DNA from: Pararhodobacter sp. CCB-MM2
GTDB taxonomy: Bacteria > Pseudomonadota > Alphaproteobacteria > Rhodobacterales > Rhodobacteraceae
Assembly: GCF_001691415.1 (NCBI RefSeq)
Contig: NZ_LRRR01000005.1
Location: 1 to 64,000 of the forward strand
Length of the DNA: 64,000 nt
Reading direction: 5' to 3'
In this document: one piece after another, positions 44,423 to 53,378 of the stretch
Position numbering within the stretch: position 1 is the first letter of the stretch
Layout: the number at the start of each line of letters is the position of its first letter
Notes under the pieces: generated by a model
Database searches by the model: none
Seen by the model: the letters and a program-made list of their open reading frames with translations, nothing else
What the model was told of the DNA's origin: nothing
Program-made: the position numbers and the translations under genes

Positions 44423-45940
44423 ATGGACCTGCTGACTTCCTTTGCCGATCACCTGTCGCTGGGTCTGGGCACGGCCCTGTTGCCTGCGAACCTGCTCTAT
44501 TGCTTCGCCGGGGTCTTCCTTGGCACGCTGGTCGGCGTGCTGCCGGGGCTGGGCGCGCTGATCACCATCTCATTGCTTCTGCCCTTCACCTATCACCTGC
44601 CCGTGGACGGCGCGCTGATCATGCTGGCCGGGGTCTATTTCGGCGCGGATTTCGGCGGCGGCACCTGCTCGATCCTGCTGGGCGTGCCGGGGCACCCCGC
44701 GGCGGCGGTGGATGTGCTGGACGGCTACCCGATGGCCAAGAAGGGCCGCGGCGGCGTGGCGCTGTTCACCAAGGCCGTGGCCTCGGGCTGGGGATCGAGC
44801 TTCGGCATCTTGCTGCTGATGCTCTTCGCCCCCCTGCTGGCCGCCTTTGCCCGCCAGTTCAGCCCGGTCGAATACACCGCGCTGATGGCGCTTGGGTTGA
44901 TGGCCGCCGCCACCGTGGGCCGGGGGTCACTGCTCAAGGGGCTGGCGGCGATGGTGATCGGGTTGATGATCGCCACCGTCGGCACGGATGTGAACACGGG
45001 CTTCCAGCGCTTCACCTTCGGGCTGCCGAACCTGTCCGACGGGATCAGCCTGATCGCGCTGGCCATGGGCCTGTTTGCTGTCACCGAAGTGATCCTCAGC
45101 GCCGGGCAGAAGAGCGTGAGTCCGGTGCGGGGGTCGCTGAAGTTGCGGGACCAGCTGCCCACGAAGGCCGAATGGCGCCGCGCCTGGCCGGCGATGCTGC
45201 GCGGCTCGGGTCTTGGTGCGGTGTTCGGCGCCCTGCCCGGCACCAGCGGCGGCATGGCGACCTTCCTGTCCTACGCCATCGAGAAGAAGGTCTCGAAAAC
45301 GCCCGAGGAGTTCGGTGAGGGCGCGATTGAGGGCCTCGCCGCCCCCGAGGCCTGCAACAACGCCGGCATCGGCACGGCGATGATCCCCTCGCTGACCTTG
45401 GGCATTCCGGGCGACGCGGTGATGGCGCTGCTTCTGGCGGCGATGATGCTGCACGGCATCCAGCCCGGCCCCTTGGTGATGGTCCTGCAACCCGAGCTGT
45501 TCTGGGGCCTGATCGTAAGCTTCTGGATCGGCACGGCGTTCCTGTTGATCCTCAACATCCCGCTGATCGGCCTGTGGGTGCGGCTCTTGCGCATCCCCTA
45601 CCCGATGCTGTTCCCCGGCATCGTTCTGTTCACCTGTATCGGCGTCTACTCGACCGCGCATGCGACCTTCGATCTGTACCTTGTTCTGATCTTCGGTCTG
45701 GTCGGCTATGCGCTGCACCTGCTGCGGATCGACGTGGTGCCCCTTGTTCTGGGCGTGATCCTCGGCCAGCCGTTCGAGGAAAACCTGCGCCGCTCGCTGC
45801 TGCTGTCGGACGGGGATTTCAGTGTGTTCCTGACCCGCCCGATCAGCCTCGCGGCCTTGACGGTGGTTGCCGCCCTAGGCGTGGCAGCGATCTGGCGGCA
45901 ATGGCGGCCGGCTCAGCCCCTCGCGCGGGCTGAGCGGTAG
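44423..45940 (+). CDS. Tripartite tricarboxylate transporter large membrane subunit TctA
   Basis: A 505-residue TctA permease with about twelve hydrophobic segments. Conserved blocks: GVLPGLGALITISLLLPFTYHL, AGVYFGADFGGGTCSILLGVPGHPAAAVDVLDG, and GALPGTSGGMATFLSYAIEKK. It carries out sodium- or proton-coupled import of the ligand delivered by TctC. The last 28 bp overlap the end of the convergent IclR gene, so the two transcripts are antisense over the stop codons. Confidence 0.93.
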   Translation: MDLLTSFADHLSLGLGTALLPANLLYCFAGVFLGTLVGVLPGLGALITISLLLPFTYHLPVDGALIMLAGVYFGADFGGGTCSILLGVPGHPAAAVDVLDGYPMAKKGRGGVALFTKAVASGWGSSFGILLLMLFAPLLAAFARQFSPVEYTALMALGLMAAATVGRGSLLKGLAAMVIGLMIATVGTDVNTGFQRFTFGLPNLSDGISLIALAMGLFAVTEVILSAGQKSVSPVRGSLKLRDQLPTKAEWRRAWPAMLRGSGLGAVFGALPGTSGGMATFLSYAIEKKVSKTPEEFGEGAIEGLAAPEACNNAGIGTAMIPSLTLGIPGDAVMALLLAAMMLHGIQPGPLVMVLQPELFWGLIVSFWIGTAFLLILNIPLIGLWVRLLRIPYPMLFPGIVLFTCIGVYSTAHATFDLYLVLIFGLVGYALHLLRIDVVPLVLGVILGQPFEENLRRSLLLSDGDFSVFLTRPISLAALTVVAALGVAAIWRQWRPAQPLARAER

Positions 45941-46752
45941 CCGAGGTCCGCAGACAGCCGCCGGGTGAAATCCAGCGTGGCCCGCACCGCCGGGCCGTCG
46001 CAGCCAAGATCGATCTGCTGCGTCGGCCCGATCACCGTCACCGCAAGCTTCATCGTGCCGGTATAGTCGCAAACCGGCGCCGCCACGGCCGAGACGCCGG
46101 GGATCGGCAGATCGGTGGTGGTTTCCCAGCCGCGCTCGCGGATCTGCGCGACCTGGGTACGATAGGCCGCCTCGTCGAAGGCAAAGCGCGGATCGGTCGA
46201 GGCCTGCTCGGCCAGTTCGGCGCGGATCTGCGGCTCGGTCATGGCCTCGGGCAGATAGGCCACGAACAGCCGCCCCGTCGCGGTCGAGGTCAGGGCGAAA
46301 CCGCCGCCCGCCCGCACGTTGGCATGGATGCGGGCGATGGTCTCGCGCACATGCACAATCGTCGCGCCATGCGGCCCCCAGACGCTGAGGGCGACCATCA
46401 GATGCGTCTCCTCGGCCAGCTGGTCGATGCGCAGGATGGCTTCGTGATAGGCATCTTGCGCACGCAGACGGGCCAGCCCCACCTCCAGCGCGAAGGGCCC
46501 GAGGCCATAGAGGCCCGAGCCCGTCTGTTCCACCATGCGCATGGCGCGCAGGCTCACGAGATAGGGATGCAGCTGCGCCGGTGCGACCTCGACGGCCTCG
46601 GCCAGATCGCGCAGCTTCATCGGCCCGCCGGCCTCGGCCATGGCCTGCAGGATGGCGCCCGCCGTCTCAAGCGAGCGGATGCCACGCTGGGCCTTGGCCG
46701 GTTTCTCGATGCCGTTCTCGTCGTTTCCGTCCACGCCGCGCCCTCGTCTCAA
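45913..46752 (-). CDS. IclR-family transcriptional regulator
   Basis: A 279-residue IclR regulator. An N-terminal winged HTH (RSLETAGAILQAMAEAGGPMKLRDLAEAVEVAPAQLHPYLVSL) is followed by the IclR effector domain (GLARLRAQDAYHEAILRIDQLAEETHLMVALSVWG, VAAPVCDYTGTMKLAVTVIGP). It starts with TTG at 46752, overlapping the EamA stop as TTGA; a GTG at 46734 is the alternative. It is last in a four-gene operon and is the likely regulator of that operon and of the divergent TRAP genes. Confidence 0.9.
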   Translation of the reverse strand: MRRGRGVDGNDENGIEKPAKAQRGIRSLETAGAILQAMAEAGGPMKLRDLAEAVEVAPAQLHPYLVSLRAMRMVEQTGSGLYGLGPFALEVGLARLRAQDAYHEAILRIDQLAEETHLMVALSVWGPHGATIVHVRETIARIHANVRAGGGFALTSTATGRLFVAYLPEAMTEPQIRAELAEQASTDPRFAFDEAAYRTQVAQIRERGWETTTDLPIPGVSAVAAPVCDYTGTMKLAVTVIGPTQQIDLGCDGPAVRATLDFTRRLSADLGYRSARARG

Positions 46753-47675
46753 GCCGTGCCCCCTCCCCCGTTAGCCGCTTGGCGCGCGTCCGGCAATCCG
46801 CCTGAGCGGCGTTTGAGGTCGAGCGAGATCACCAAGCCCAAGGTGGTCACGGCAACACCCGCCCATTGCACCCCGTTGGGCCATTGGCCCGTCAGCGGGA
46901 TCGCCAGCAGCACCGCGGTCGACGGCACGAGGGCCGAGAACAGCGCTGCGCGGCCCCCACCCAGCCGCAGAACGACCGCGGCGAAGATCACGAAGGCGAG
47001 GCATCCGCCGACGACGCCCTGATAGAAGAATTGTTGTGCCCACAGGCCCGGCGCCATTTGCGGCCAGCCCCAGACCCACAGATAGACCGGCAGGTAGGTC
47101 AGGCTCGCCAAGGCGGCGATGGCAGCCGTCGTCTCGATCGCCGGTAGCTTCCAGCGGCCCATGATGAAGACGTAGATCCCCCAGAGCGAGCCCGAGGTCA
47201 CGAAGAACAGATCCCCCGCCAGCACCGATCCGCCCGAATGCCGGGGGGCCGGTGCGTCCGAGGCGATGATCAACAGCCCGACAATCAGCACCGTGATACC
47301 GATCCGCCGGTTCCAGCTGAGGCGCTGGCCGCTGGCCCAACGGTCCAAGAGGTTCGCCACCAGCATCGACATCCCCGGCCCGATCACCACCGCATGCGAC
47401 AGGGGCGCGCGCTGGAAGCCCTCGTTGAACGCCAGCGCAAACAACGGCCCGATCAGCAGCGCCAGCACCGCCACCTTACGAAGGGGCGGCAGGCGGTGGC
47501 GGGCGAAGACCAGCAGCGGCGCCATCAACAGCGCCGCGCCGCCATAGCGCAGGAGGGTCAGGTCGGCGGGCCGGAAGCCGCTCTGCTGCCCGATCTCGGC
47601 GCCGACATTGTAGACCCCCCAGCTGAGCGCCGCGAGGAACCCCAGCGCGACGCCCTGCGTGGTGCGGTCAGTCAT
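46749..47675 (-). CDS. EamA/DMT-superfamily transporter
   Basis: A 308-residue drug/metabolite transporter with about ten helices in two repeated EamA halves, for example VALGFLAALSWGVYNVGAEIG and LAGDLFFVTSGSLWGIYVFIM. Likely an inner-membrane exporter or importer of a small metabolite; direction unknown. The start at 47675 lies within the last codons of the FAD-oxidoreductase gene (8-bp overlap), so expression is coupled. Confidence 0.9.
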   Translation of the reverse strand: MTDRTTQGVALGFLAALSWGVYNVGAEIGQQSGFRPADLTLLRYGGAALLMAPLLVFARHRLPPLRKVAVLALLIGPLFALAFNEGFQRAPLSHAVVIGPGMSMLVANLLDRWASGQRLSWNRRIGITVLIVGLLIIASDAPAPRHSGGSVLAGDLFFVTSGSLWGIYVFIMGRWKLPAIETTAAIAALASLTYLPVYLWVWGWPQMAPGLWAQQFFYQGVVGGCLAFVIFAAVVLRLGGGRAALFSALVPSTAVLLAIPLTGQWPNGVQWAGVAVTTLGLVISLDLKRRSGGLPDARQAANGGGGTA

Positions 47676-49377
47676 TGCCGCCGGCCATGTGCCGCGCGGC
47701 GATGTAGCCGAAGGTGATCGCCGGCCCCAGCGTGATGCCGCCGCCGGGGTAATTCCCCCCCATGATCGAGGCCGCATCGTTGCCGACCGAATAGAGCCCC
47801 TCCAGTGGGCGGCCCTCCTCGTCCAGCACCTGCGCATTGCCGTTGGTCTTCAGCCCCGCGAAGGTGCCGAGGTCGCCGACATAGAGGCGCACGGCATAGA
47901 ACGGCCCGTCCTTGATCGGCGCGAGGCAAGGGTTTGGCGTGTTCTCGGGATCGCCCAGCGAGCGGTTGTAGCTGGTCGTGCCCTTGCCGAAGGCCGGATC
48001 CTCGCCCCGGGGCGCGTGGCGGTTGAACTCGGCCACCGTCGCTTCCAGCTGCTCGCCATCGGCACCGAACTGGGCGGCGAGTTCCTTCAGCGTGTTGCCG
48101 CGCAGCAGATAGCCGTTCTGGATCAGCGCCTTGTAGGGCACCGGCGCGGGTTTCGCATAGCCCAGCCCGTATTTGCGGAAGGCCCGGTGGTCGGTGATGA
48201 ACCACGCCGCCGGCTCGGCCCCCTCGCCCGCTTCCTCGCGGTTGCGCGCGACCATGGCCTGACAGAAATCGTGATAGGACTGCGCCTCGTTCACGAAGCG
48301 GCGGCCCGAGCGCGTGACGGCGATCACCCCGGGTTTCGAGCGGTCGACGAAATGCGGGAAGGTGCCCAGCGTGCCATCCGCCTTCACCGGGCGCGAGATC
48401 GGCACCCAGGCGGCGGCATGGGGCAGCGAGGTATCGACCACCGCGCCGACGGCCTCGCCCATGCGCAGCCCGTCGCCGGTATTGCCCGGAGGGGCGGGCG
48501 TCACATGCTCATAGCCGGTCGGCGCATGAGGCATTAGCGCCTTGCGCCGGGCCATGTCCTGCGGGAAGCCGCCGGCAGCCAGCACCACGCCCTTCTTGAC
48601 GATGACCTCGACCGGGCCGTCACGCCGGTCGATCCGCGCGCCGATCACGCGGCCTGCGTCGTCGCGCAGAAGTTCGCGCACCGGGGCATGGGTCCAGATC
48701 GGCACGCCCTTGTCGAAGGCCGATTTCGCCAGCCGCCCGGCCAGCGCATTGCCGTTCATCAGGCGCATGGGCCGGCCATGGAACGCCATGTCGCGGAGGA
48801 ACTTGAGGAACAGCTTGCCGACGTAGAAGGCCGAGACCGGCGAGCGCAGCACGTTGAAGAAATGCAGCAATTCCTTGCCCGAGCCGATCATCATGCCGAG
48901 GAAGGTGATCTCCTGCAAAGGCGGGCGCAGCCGCTTGATCTCTGGCCCCAGTTCCCGCCCGTCGAAGGGCCGTGCAACGATCGAACGCCCGCCGTCCATG
49001 CCGCCCGGCGCGTCCGGGTGGTAATCGGCGAAGAACGGCCCGAGGTCGAATTGCAGCGATGTGTTGTCCTCGAAGAACTTCACCGCCTTGGGGCCGGCCT
49101 CGAGGAAGCTGTCGACGCGCTCGGCATCGAAATGTTCGCCCGCTTCGTGCTGCAGATAGATCCGCGCCTTCTCGGCATTGTCGTCGATTCCGGCGCGCAG
49201 CTCCGGCCCGTTGCCGGGGATCCACATCCAGCCGCCCGAGCGCGCGGTGGTGCCGCCGAACACCGGCTCCTTCTCCACCACCAGCACCTTGAGGCGACGA
49301 TGCGCGGCTGCGACGGCGCTGGACAGACCGCCTGCGCCCGATCCGACGACCAGGACATCAACTTCTTGTCGTTCCAT
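47668..49377 (-). CDS. FAD-dependent oxidoreductase (fumarate reductase / KstD-like flavoprotein)
   Basis: A 569-residue FAD_binding_2 protein. Motifs: VLVVGSGAGGLSSAVAAAHR (dinucleotide fold), VFGGTTARSGGWMWIP (flavin loop), and the C-terminal SVGNDAASIMGGNYPGGGITLGPAITFGYIAARH. The family includes fumarate reductases, 3-ketosteroid-delta1-dehydrogenases and urocanate reductases. No signal peptide or haem site, so it is a cytoplasmic single-protein dehydrogenase or reductase. ATG at 49377. Its neighbours (SDR, EamA, IclR, TRAP) do not fix the substrate. Confidence 0.9.
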   Translation of the reverse strand: MERQEVDVLVVGSGAGGLSSAVAAAHRRLKVLVVEKEPVFGGTTARSGGWMWIPGNGPELRAGIDDNAEKARIYLQHEAGEHFDAERVDSFLEAGPKAVKFFEDNTSLQFDLGPFFADYHPDAPGGMDGGRSIVARPFDGRELGPEIKRLRPPLQEITFLGMMIGSGKELLHFFNVLRSPVSAFYVGKLFLKFLRDMAFHGRPMRLMNGNALAGRLAKSAFDKGVPIWTHAPVRELLRDDAGRVIGARIDRRDGPVEVIVKKGVVLAAGGFPQDMARRKALMPHAPTGYEHVTPAPPGNTGDGLRMGEAVGAVVDTSLPHAAAWVPISRPVKADGTLGTFPHFVDRSKPGVIAVTRSGRRFVNEAQSYHDFCQAMVARNREEAGEGAEPAAWFITDHRAFRKYGLGYAKPAPVPYKALIQNGYLLRGNTLKELAAQFGADGEQLEATVAEFNRHAPRGEDPAFGKGTTSYNRSLGDPENTPNPCLAPIKDGPFYAVRLYVGDLGTFAGLKTNGNAQVLDEEGRPLEGLYSVGNDAASIMGGNYPGGGITLGPAITFGYIAARHMAGGND

Positions 49378-49404
49378 GATATTCTTCCCTATCACGCGTC
49401 TTCG

Positions 49405-50157
49405 TCAGGCGGCCAGATAGCCGCCGTCGACGGGCAACAGCGCGCCCGTCATGTAGCTCGAGGCCTCGGAGGCGAGGAACAGCACGGGGCCGACCAACTC
49501 CTCGGGCCGACCGGGGCGGCGCAGCGGCGTATGGGCCATGAAGCGGCCGATGGCGTCCGGATCGGCGCGGGTCACCTCGGTCATCGGCGTCTCGATCACG
49601 CCCGGCGCGATGGCGTTGACCCGGATGCCGTCGGGCGCAAGGTCATGCGCCAGCACTTTGGTCAGCTGCAGCACGGCCCCTTTCGACGCGGCATAGGCCG
49701 CAAGCCCCGGCCCTGCCGTCACCGACATGATCGAACCGAGGTTGATGATCCGGCCCTGCGTCCGACGCAGTTGCGGCAGGAAGGCGCGGATCATCTGCAT
49801 CGTGCCGGTCGCATTGACCCGCAGGACCGCGTCCCAATCCTGCGCGAAGGTCTCGGCATCCGGCAGCGTGCGGCGGATGATGCCGGCGTTGTTGACCAGA
49901 ATGGCGGCCGCGCCCAACCGCGCGGCCACCTCGGCGGCGACGGCGGCACAGCCTGCGCTGTCCGTCACATCGAGCTTGAGCCCGATCGCCTCTCCCCCCG
50001 ATTCGGTGATCTCGGCGGCCAGCGCGGCCACCTGTTCGCCCTGCAGATCGCAGCAGGCGACCTTGGCCCCGGCCTTTGCCAACCCCAGCGCAATCGCACG
50101 TCCGTTGCCCTGCGCAGCCCCCGTGACCACGGCCACGGCGCCCATGACTCCTTGCAT
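49405..50157 (-). CDS. Short-chain dehydrogenase/reductase
   Basis: A 250-residue classical SDR: VVTGAAQGNGRAIALGLA (nucleotide site), VNNAGII, the catalytic Ser in LGSIMSV and Tyr-Lys in YAASKGAV, and DGGYLAA at the C-terminus as in FabG-like enzymes. It is the first gene of the minus-strand operon with the FAD oxidoreductase. It is divergent from dctP across 181 bp holding two palindromes. It probably oxidises or reduces a hydroxy/keto group of the imported compound. Confidence 0.92.
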   Translation of the reverse strand: MQGVMGAVAVVTGAAQGNGRAIALGLAKAGAKVACCDLQGEQVAALAAEITESGGEAIGLKLDVTDSAGCAAVAAEVAARLGAAAILVNNAGIIRRTLPDAETFAQDWDAVLRVNATGTMQMIRAFLPQLRRTQGRIINLGSIMSVTAGPGLAAYAASKGAVLQLTKVLAHDLAPDGIRVNAIAPGVIETPMTEVTRADPDAIGRFMAHTPLRRPGRPEELVGPVLFLASEASSYMTGALLPVDGGYLAA

Positions 50158-50219
50158 CGGAACCTCCCTCAATTCCCGTCGCGGCCCGTCCCCGGCGCCG
50201 CCTCCTTTTTTCGTCTGGC

Positions 50220-50263
50220 ACAAAATTTGTCTGTTGCAAATAGATTTGTTGATGACTAACAAA
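50220..50263. promoter_or_regulatory. Two palindromes in the SDR-dctP divergent promoter region
   Basis: ACAAAATTTGT at 50220-50230 is a perfect 11-bp palindrome with one central base. TTTGTT at 50245-50250 is inverted as AACAAA at 50258-50263, seven bases apart. The stretch is far richer in A/T than the surroundings. It is a plausible operator for the IclR regulator encoded at the end of the divergent operon. Confidence 0.5.
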
Positions 50264-50338
50264 ATGGGAGGCGCCGATGGATCTTTTGGCGCTCAAGGGG
50301 AGGCGCCGCAGCCTGCGGCATGCCATTTGGGAGGAAAT

Positions 50339-51385
50339 ATGATGAGCAACTTCAACAAGTTGCGCGCCATGACCGCGCTTGCGCTGGTGTTGGGCGCCAC
50401 GGGTGCCGCACAGGCGCAGACCTTTGACCTGCAAAGCGTTTTCGGCCTCAACGTGCCCTCGATCGGCCCGAGCCCGCAGCTTTGGGCCGACCGCGTGAAC
50501 GAGATGACGGACGGCGCGGTGACCATCAACGTGCATGGCGCGGGCGATTTCGTCCCCGGCTTCGAGGTCTTCGGCGCCGTCAGCTCGGGCGCGTTGCAGA
50601 TGGGCTTCGACTGGATCGGCTACTGGGCGCAGCAGATCCCGGTCGCGAACCTCGTGGGCTCGATGCCCTTCGGCCCCTCGCCCGACGTGGCGCTCGGCTG
50701 GATGTTCGAGGGCGGCGGTCTGGAGATCATCCAGCGCGCCTATGACCCGTTCAACGTCAAGGTCCTGCCCTGCCATCTGGTCGGCGCGGAAGCCGGCGGC
50801 TGGTTCAACCGCGAGATCAACTCGGTCGAGGACCTGCAGGGCCTGAACATGCGGATCGCCGGCCTCGGCGGCATGGCGATGGCGCGTCTTGGGGCCAACA
50901 CCCAGCTGGTGCCCGCGGGCGAGATCTTCCTCAGCCTCGAAACCGGGCGCATCGACGCGGCCGAATTCTCGGCGCCGCAGCTTGACGTGGGCTTCGGCTT
51001 CCAGCGCGTGACCGACTATTACTACTTCCCGGGCTGGCACCAGCCGTCGAGCTGGGACAGCATCATCATCAACATGGATGTCTGGAACAGCTTCGACGAG
51101 CGCACGCAGAGCATCATGACCGAGGCCTGCCAGGCGAACATCGCCTTCAACCTCGGTGACCAGATCAACAGCCAAGCGGCGGCGATTGCCGAGATCCGCG
51201 AAGCCGGCACCGATGTGCGCCGCTTCCCGGACGAGGTGCTGCTGGCCCTGCGCGAAGCCTCGGACGCGGTGCTGGACGAACAGGCGGCGCAGGACCCGAT
51301 CTTCGCCGAGGCGCTGGAATCGCTGCGCAGCTACATGGACAGCGTCGGCGAGTGGAGCGCCCTGCAGGCCCTTCCCGCCCGCTGA
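50339..51385 (+). CDS. TRAP transporter substrate-binding protein (DctP, TakP-like)
   Basis: A 348-residue DctP receptor with signal peptide MMSNFNKLRAMTALALVLGA cut after AQAQ. Resembles the TakP-type group, which binds 2-oxo acids: the domain order and the GRIDAAEFSAPQLDVGFGF / DYYYFPGWHQPSSWDS block are characteristic. The first ATG at 50339 is preceded by GGGAGG. It forms a three-gene TRAP operon with dctQ and dctM. Confidence 0.92.
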   Translation: MMSNFNKLRAMTALALVLGATGAAQAQTFDLQSVFGLNVPSIGPSPQLWADRVNEMTDGAVTINVHGAGDFVPGFEVFGAVSSGALQMGFDWIGYWAQQIPVANLVGSMPFGPSPDVALGWMFEGGGLEIIQRAYDPFNVKVLPCHLVGAEAGGWFNREINSVEDLQGLNMRIAGLGGMAMARLGANTQLVPAGEIFLSLETGRIDAAEFSAPQLDVGFGFQRVTDYYYFPGWHQPSSWDSIIINMDVWNSFDERTQSIMTEACQANIAFNLGDQINSQAAAIAEIREAGTDVRRFPDEVLLALREASDAVLDEQAAQDPIFAEALESLRSYMDSVGEWSALQALPAR

Positions 51386-51460
51386 GTTCCATGATCTGAA
51401 GACCCGACCGGGAGGCGGCCTGCCCGCCTTCCGGTATCCTGCAAGGCCTGGGAGGGGACC

Positions 51461-52024
51461 ATGCCGACAATCCTGAAACGCGTGATGGCGTGGCTGTGCC
51501 TGCCGGGTGCCTGGGTGAGCTGGCTCACTCTGCCGCTGATCGCCACGATCCTTTTGTCGATCCTCTGGGCCAAGATGGGAATGAACACCCTGATCGGCTG
51601 GGAGGGACAAGTGCCGGTTCTTGGCCGGGCGCTGACGGTGAACAGCCTGTTCGACATCCAATGGTACATCTTCGCCCTGCTGGTGCTGTTCGGCGGGGTC
51701 TGGGCCCTGCGCGATGACCGCCATGTCTCGGTCGATTTCCTGTCGTTGATGATGAGCCCGCGCCAACGGCTCTGGGTGCGGATGATCGGCGATCTGATCT
51801 TCCTGTTGCCCTTCTGCGGCATAATCGCCTGGTATGGCTGGAGCTTCACCGAAGTGGCCTTCCGCACCGCCGAGGGCTCGACCCAGGGCGGGCTTAACGC
51901 GCGCTGGCTGATCAAGGCCATGCTGCCCCTTTCCTTCGCGCTTCTGGGCCTTCTGGGCCTGATCCGGGCCATCGGCACCGCGATCCAGCTGACCCGCGGC
52001 GATCTGACCGAGGACATCCAATGA
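51461..52024 (+). CDS. TRAP transporter small permease subunit (DctQ)
   Basis: A 187-residue DctQ subunit with four hydrophobic segments, including WLCLPGAWVSWLTLPLIATILLSILW and DLIFLLPFCGIIAWYGWSF, with the usual WALRDDRHVSVDFL block between helices. It couples to DctM in the inner membrane. ATG follows GGGAGGGG. The stop overlaps dctM (ATGA). Confidence 0.9.
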   Translation: MPTILKRVMAWLCLPGAWVSWLTLPLIATILLSILWAKMGMNTLIGWEGQVPVLGRALTVNSLFDIQWYIFALLVLFGGVWALRDDRHVSVDFLSLMMSPRQRLWVRMIGDLIFLLPFCGIIAWYGWSFTEVAFRTAEGSTQGGLNARWLIKAMLPLSFALLGLLGLIRAIGTAIQLTRGDLTEDIQ

Positions 52025-53355
52025 TCGACCACCTCGGCCCCGAACTCATGCTCCTCGGCCTCATCGCCGGGATCTTCTCGGGCTATCCCGTCGCCTTCGT
52101 GCTGGCCGGGATCGGCATCCTGTTTGCCGTGGCGAACGGCATCCCGATGCTGTTCCTGTCGATGGGCGTGCAGCGGATCTATTCCGGCACGCTGACCAAC
52201 TGGCTGCTGGTCGCGATCCCGCTTTTCGTTTTCATGGGCCTGATGCTGGAACGCTCGGGCATCGCGGAACGGCTGATGCGCTCGCTCGCGTCCCTGTTCC
52301 AGCGCACGCCCGGCGGCTATGCCTTCTCGGTGATGATCATCGGGGTGATCATGGCGGCCTCGACCGGCATCATCGGCGCCTCAGTGGTGATGATGGGCAT
52401 GATGTCCCTGCCCGCGATGCGCGAGGCGAAATATGACATGCAGCTGGCGTCTGGCCTCATTGCCTCATCCGGAACGCTGGGGATCCTGCTGCCGCCGTCG
52501 ATCATGCTGATCATCCTCGGCGACCAGCTGCGCGTCTCCGTGGGCGACCTGTTCATGGCCGCGATCGTGCCGGGTCTGGTGCTGTCGGGGCTCTATTTCC
52601 TCTATCTCGGCGCCGTGGCGTTCCTCCAGCCGCACCGCGTCCCGGCCCCTGAGGTGATCGAGCGTCGCAGCCTGCGTGAGACCGCGTGGTCCCTGATCCG
52701 CGACCTGCTGGCGCCGATGCTGCTGATCCTTTCGGTTCTGGGCACGATCATTGCCGGCATCGCCACGCCGACCGAAAGCGCCGCCATCGGCGCGACCGGC
52801 GCGCTGATCCTCGCCATCCTGTCGCGCAAGCTGACGATGACGGCCCTGCGCGGCGCGTTGCATGAAACGACCAAGACCACGGCGATGATCGTCTTCGTGA
52901 TGATCGGCGCCTCGATCTTCTCGGTCGTGTTCCGGCGGCTGGGCGGGGATGCGATGATCCTCGATCTGTTCAACATCCACGAGACCAGCCCCTATACCGT
53001 GCTGTTCATCATCATGGCGCTGGTGTTCCTGCTGGGCTTCTTCCTCGATTGGGTGGAGATCACTGCCGTTGTGGTGCCGATCGTCGCCCCCATCGTCGCA
53101 CAGCTGGACTTCGGCCTGCCGGGGGATCAGGTGATGATCTGGTTCGCCATCGCGCTGGCGGTGAACTTGCAGACCTCGTTCCTGACGCCACCCTTCGGCT
53201 ATGCGTTGTTCTATCTACGCGGCATCGCGCCGGACTTGCCGATCCGGACCATCTATCGCGGGGTCATTCCCTTCGTGCTGATCCAGATCACCGCGCTGTT
53301 GTTGGTGATCTTCCTCCCCGCCGTTGCGCTGTGGCTCCCCGTGACCCTGCGCTGA
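52021..53355 (+). CDS. TRAP transporter large permease subunit (DctM)
   Basis: A 444-residue DctM permease with about twelve membrane helices and the family motifs LIAGIFSGYPVAFVLAGIGI, IASSGTLGILLPPSIMLIILG and PTESAAIGATGALILA. It imports the TakP-like receptor's ligand with Na+ symport in its family. Start codon within the dctQ stop. Followed 23 bp later by a metallo-beta-lactamase-fold gene on the same strand. Confidence 0.93.
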   Translation: MIDHLGPELMLLGLIAGIFSGYPVAFVLAGIGILFAVANGIPMLFLSMGVQRIYSGTLTNWLLVAIPLFVFMGLMLERSGIAERLMRSLASLFQRTPGGYAFSVMIIGVIMAASTGIIGASVVMMGMMSLPAMREAKYDMQLASGLIASSGTLGILLPPSIMLIILGDQLRVSVGDLFMAAIVPGLVLSGLYFLYLGAVAFLQPHRVPAPEVIERRSLRETAWSLIRDLLAPMLLILSVLGTIIAGIATPTESAAIGATGALILAILSRKLTMTALRGALHETTKTTAMIVFVMIGASIFSVVFRRLGGDAMILDLFNIHETSPYTVLFIIMALVFLLGFFLDWVEITAVVVPIVAPIVAQLDFGLPGDQVMIWFAIALAVNLQTSFLTPPFGYALFYLRGIAPDLPIRTIYRGVIPFVLIQITALLLVIFLPAVALWLPVTLR

Positions 53356-53378
53356 GACTGACAAGACTGGAGTACACC

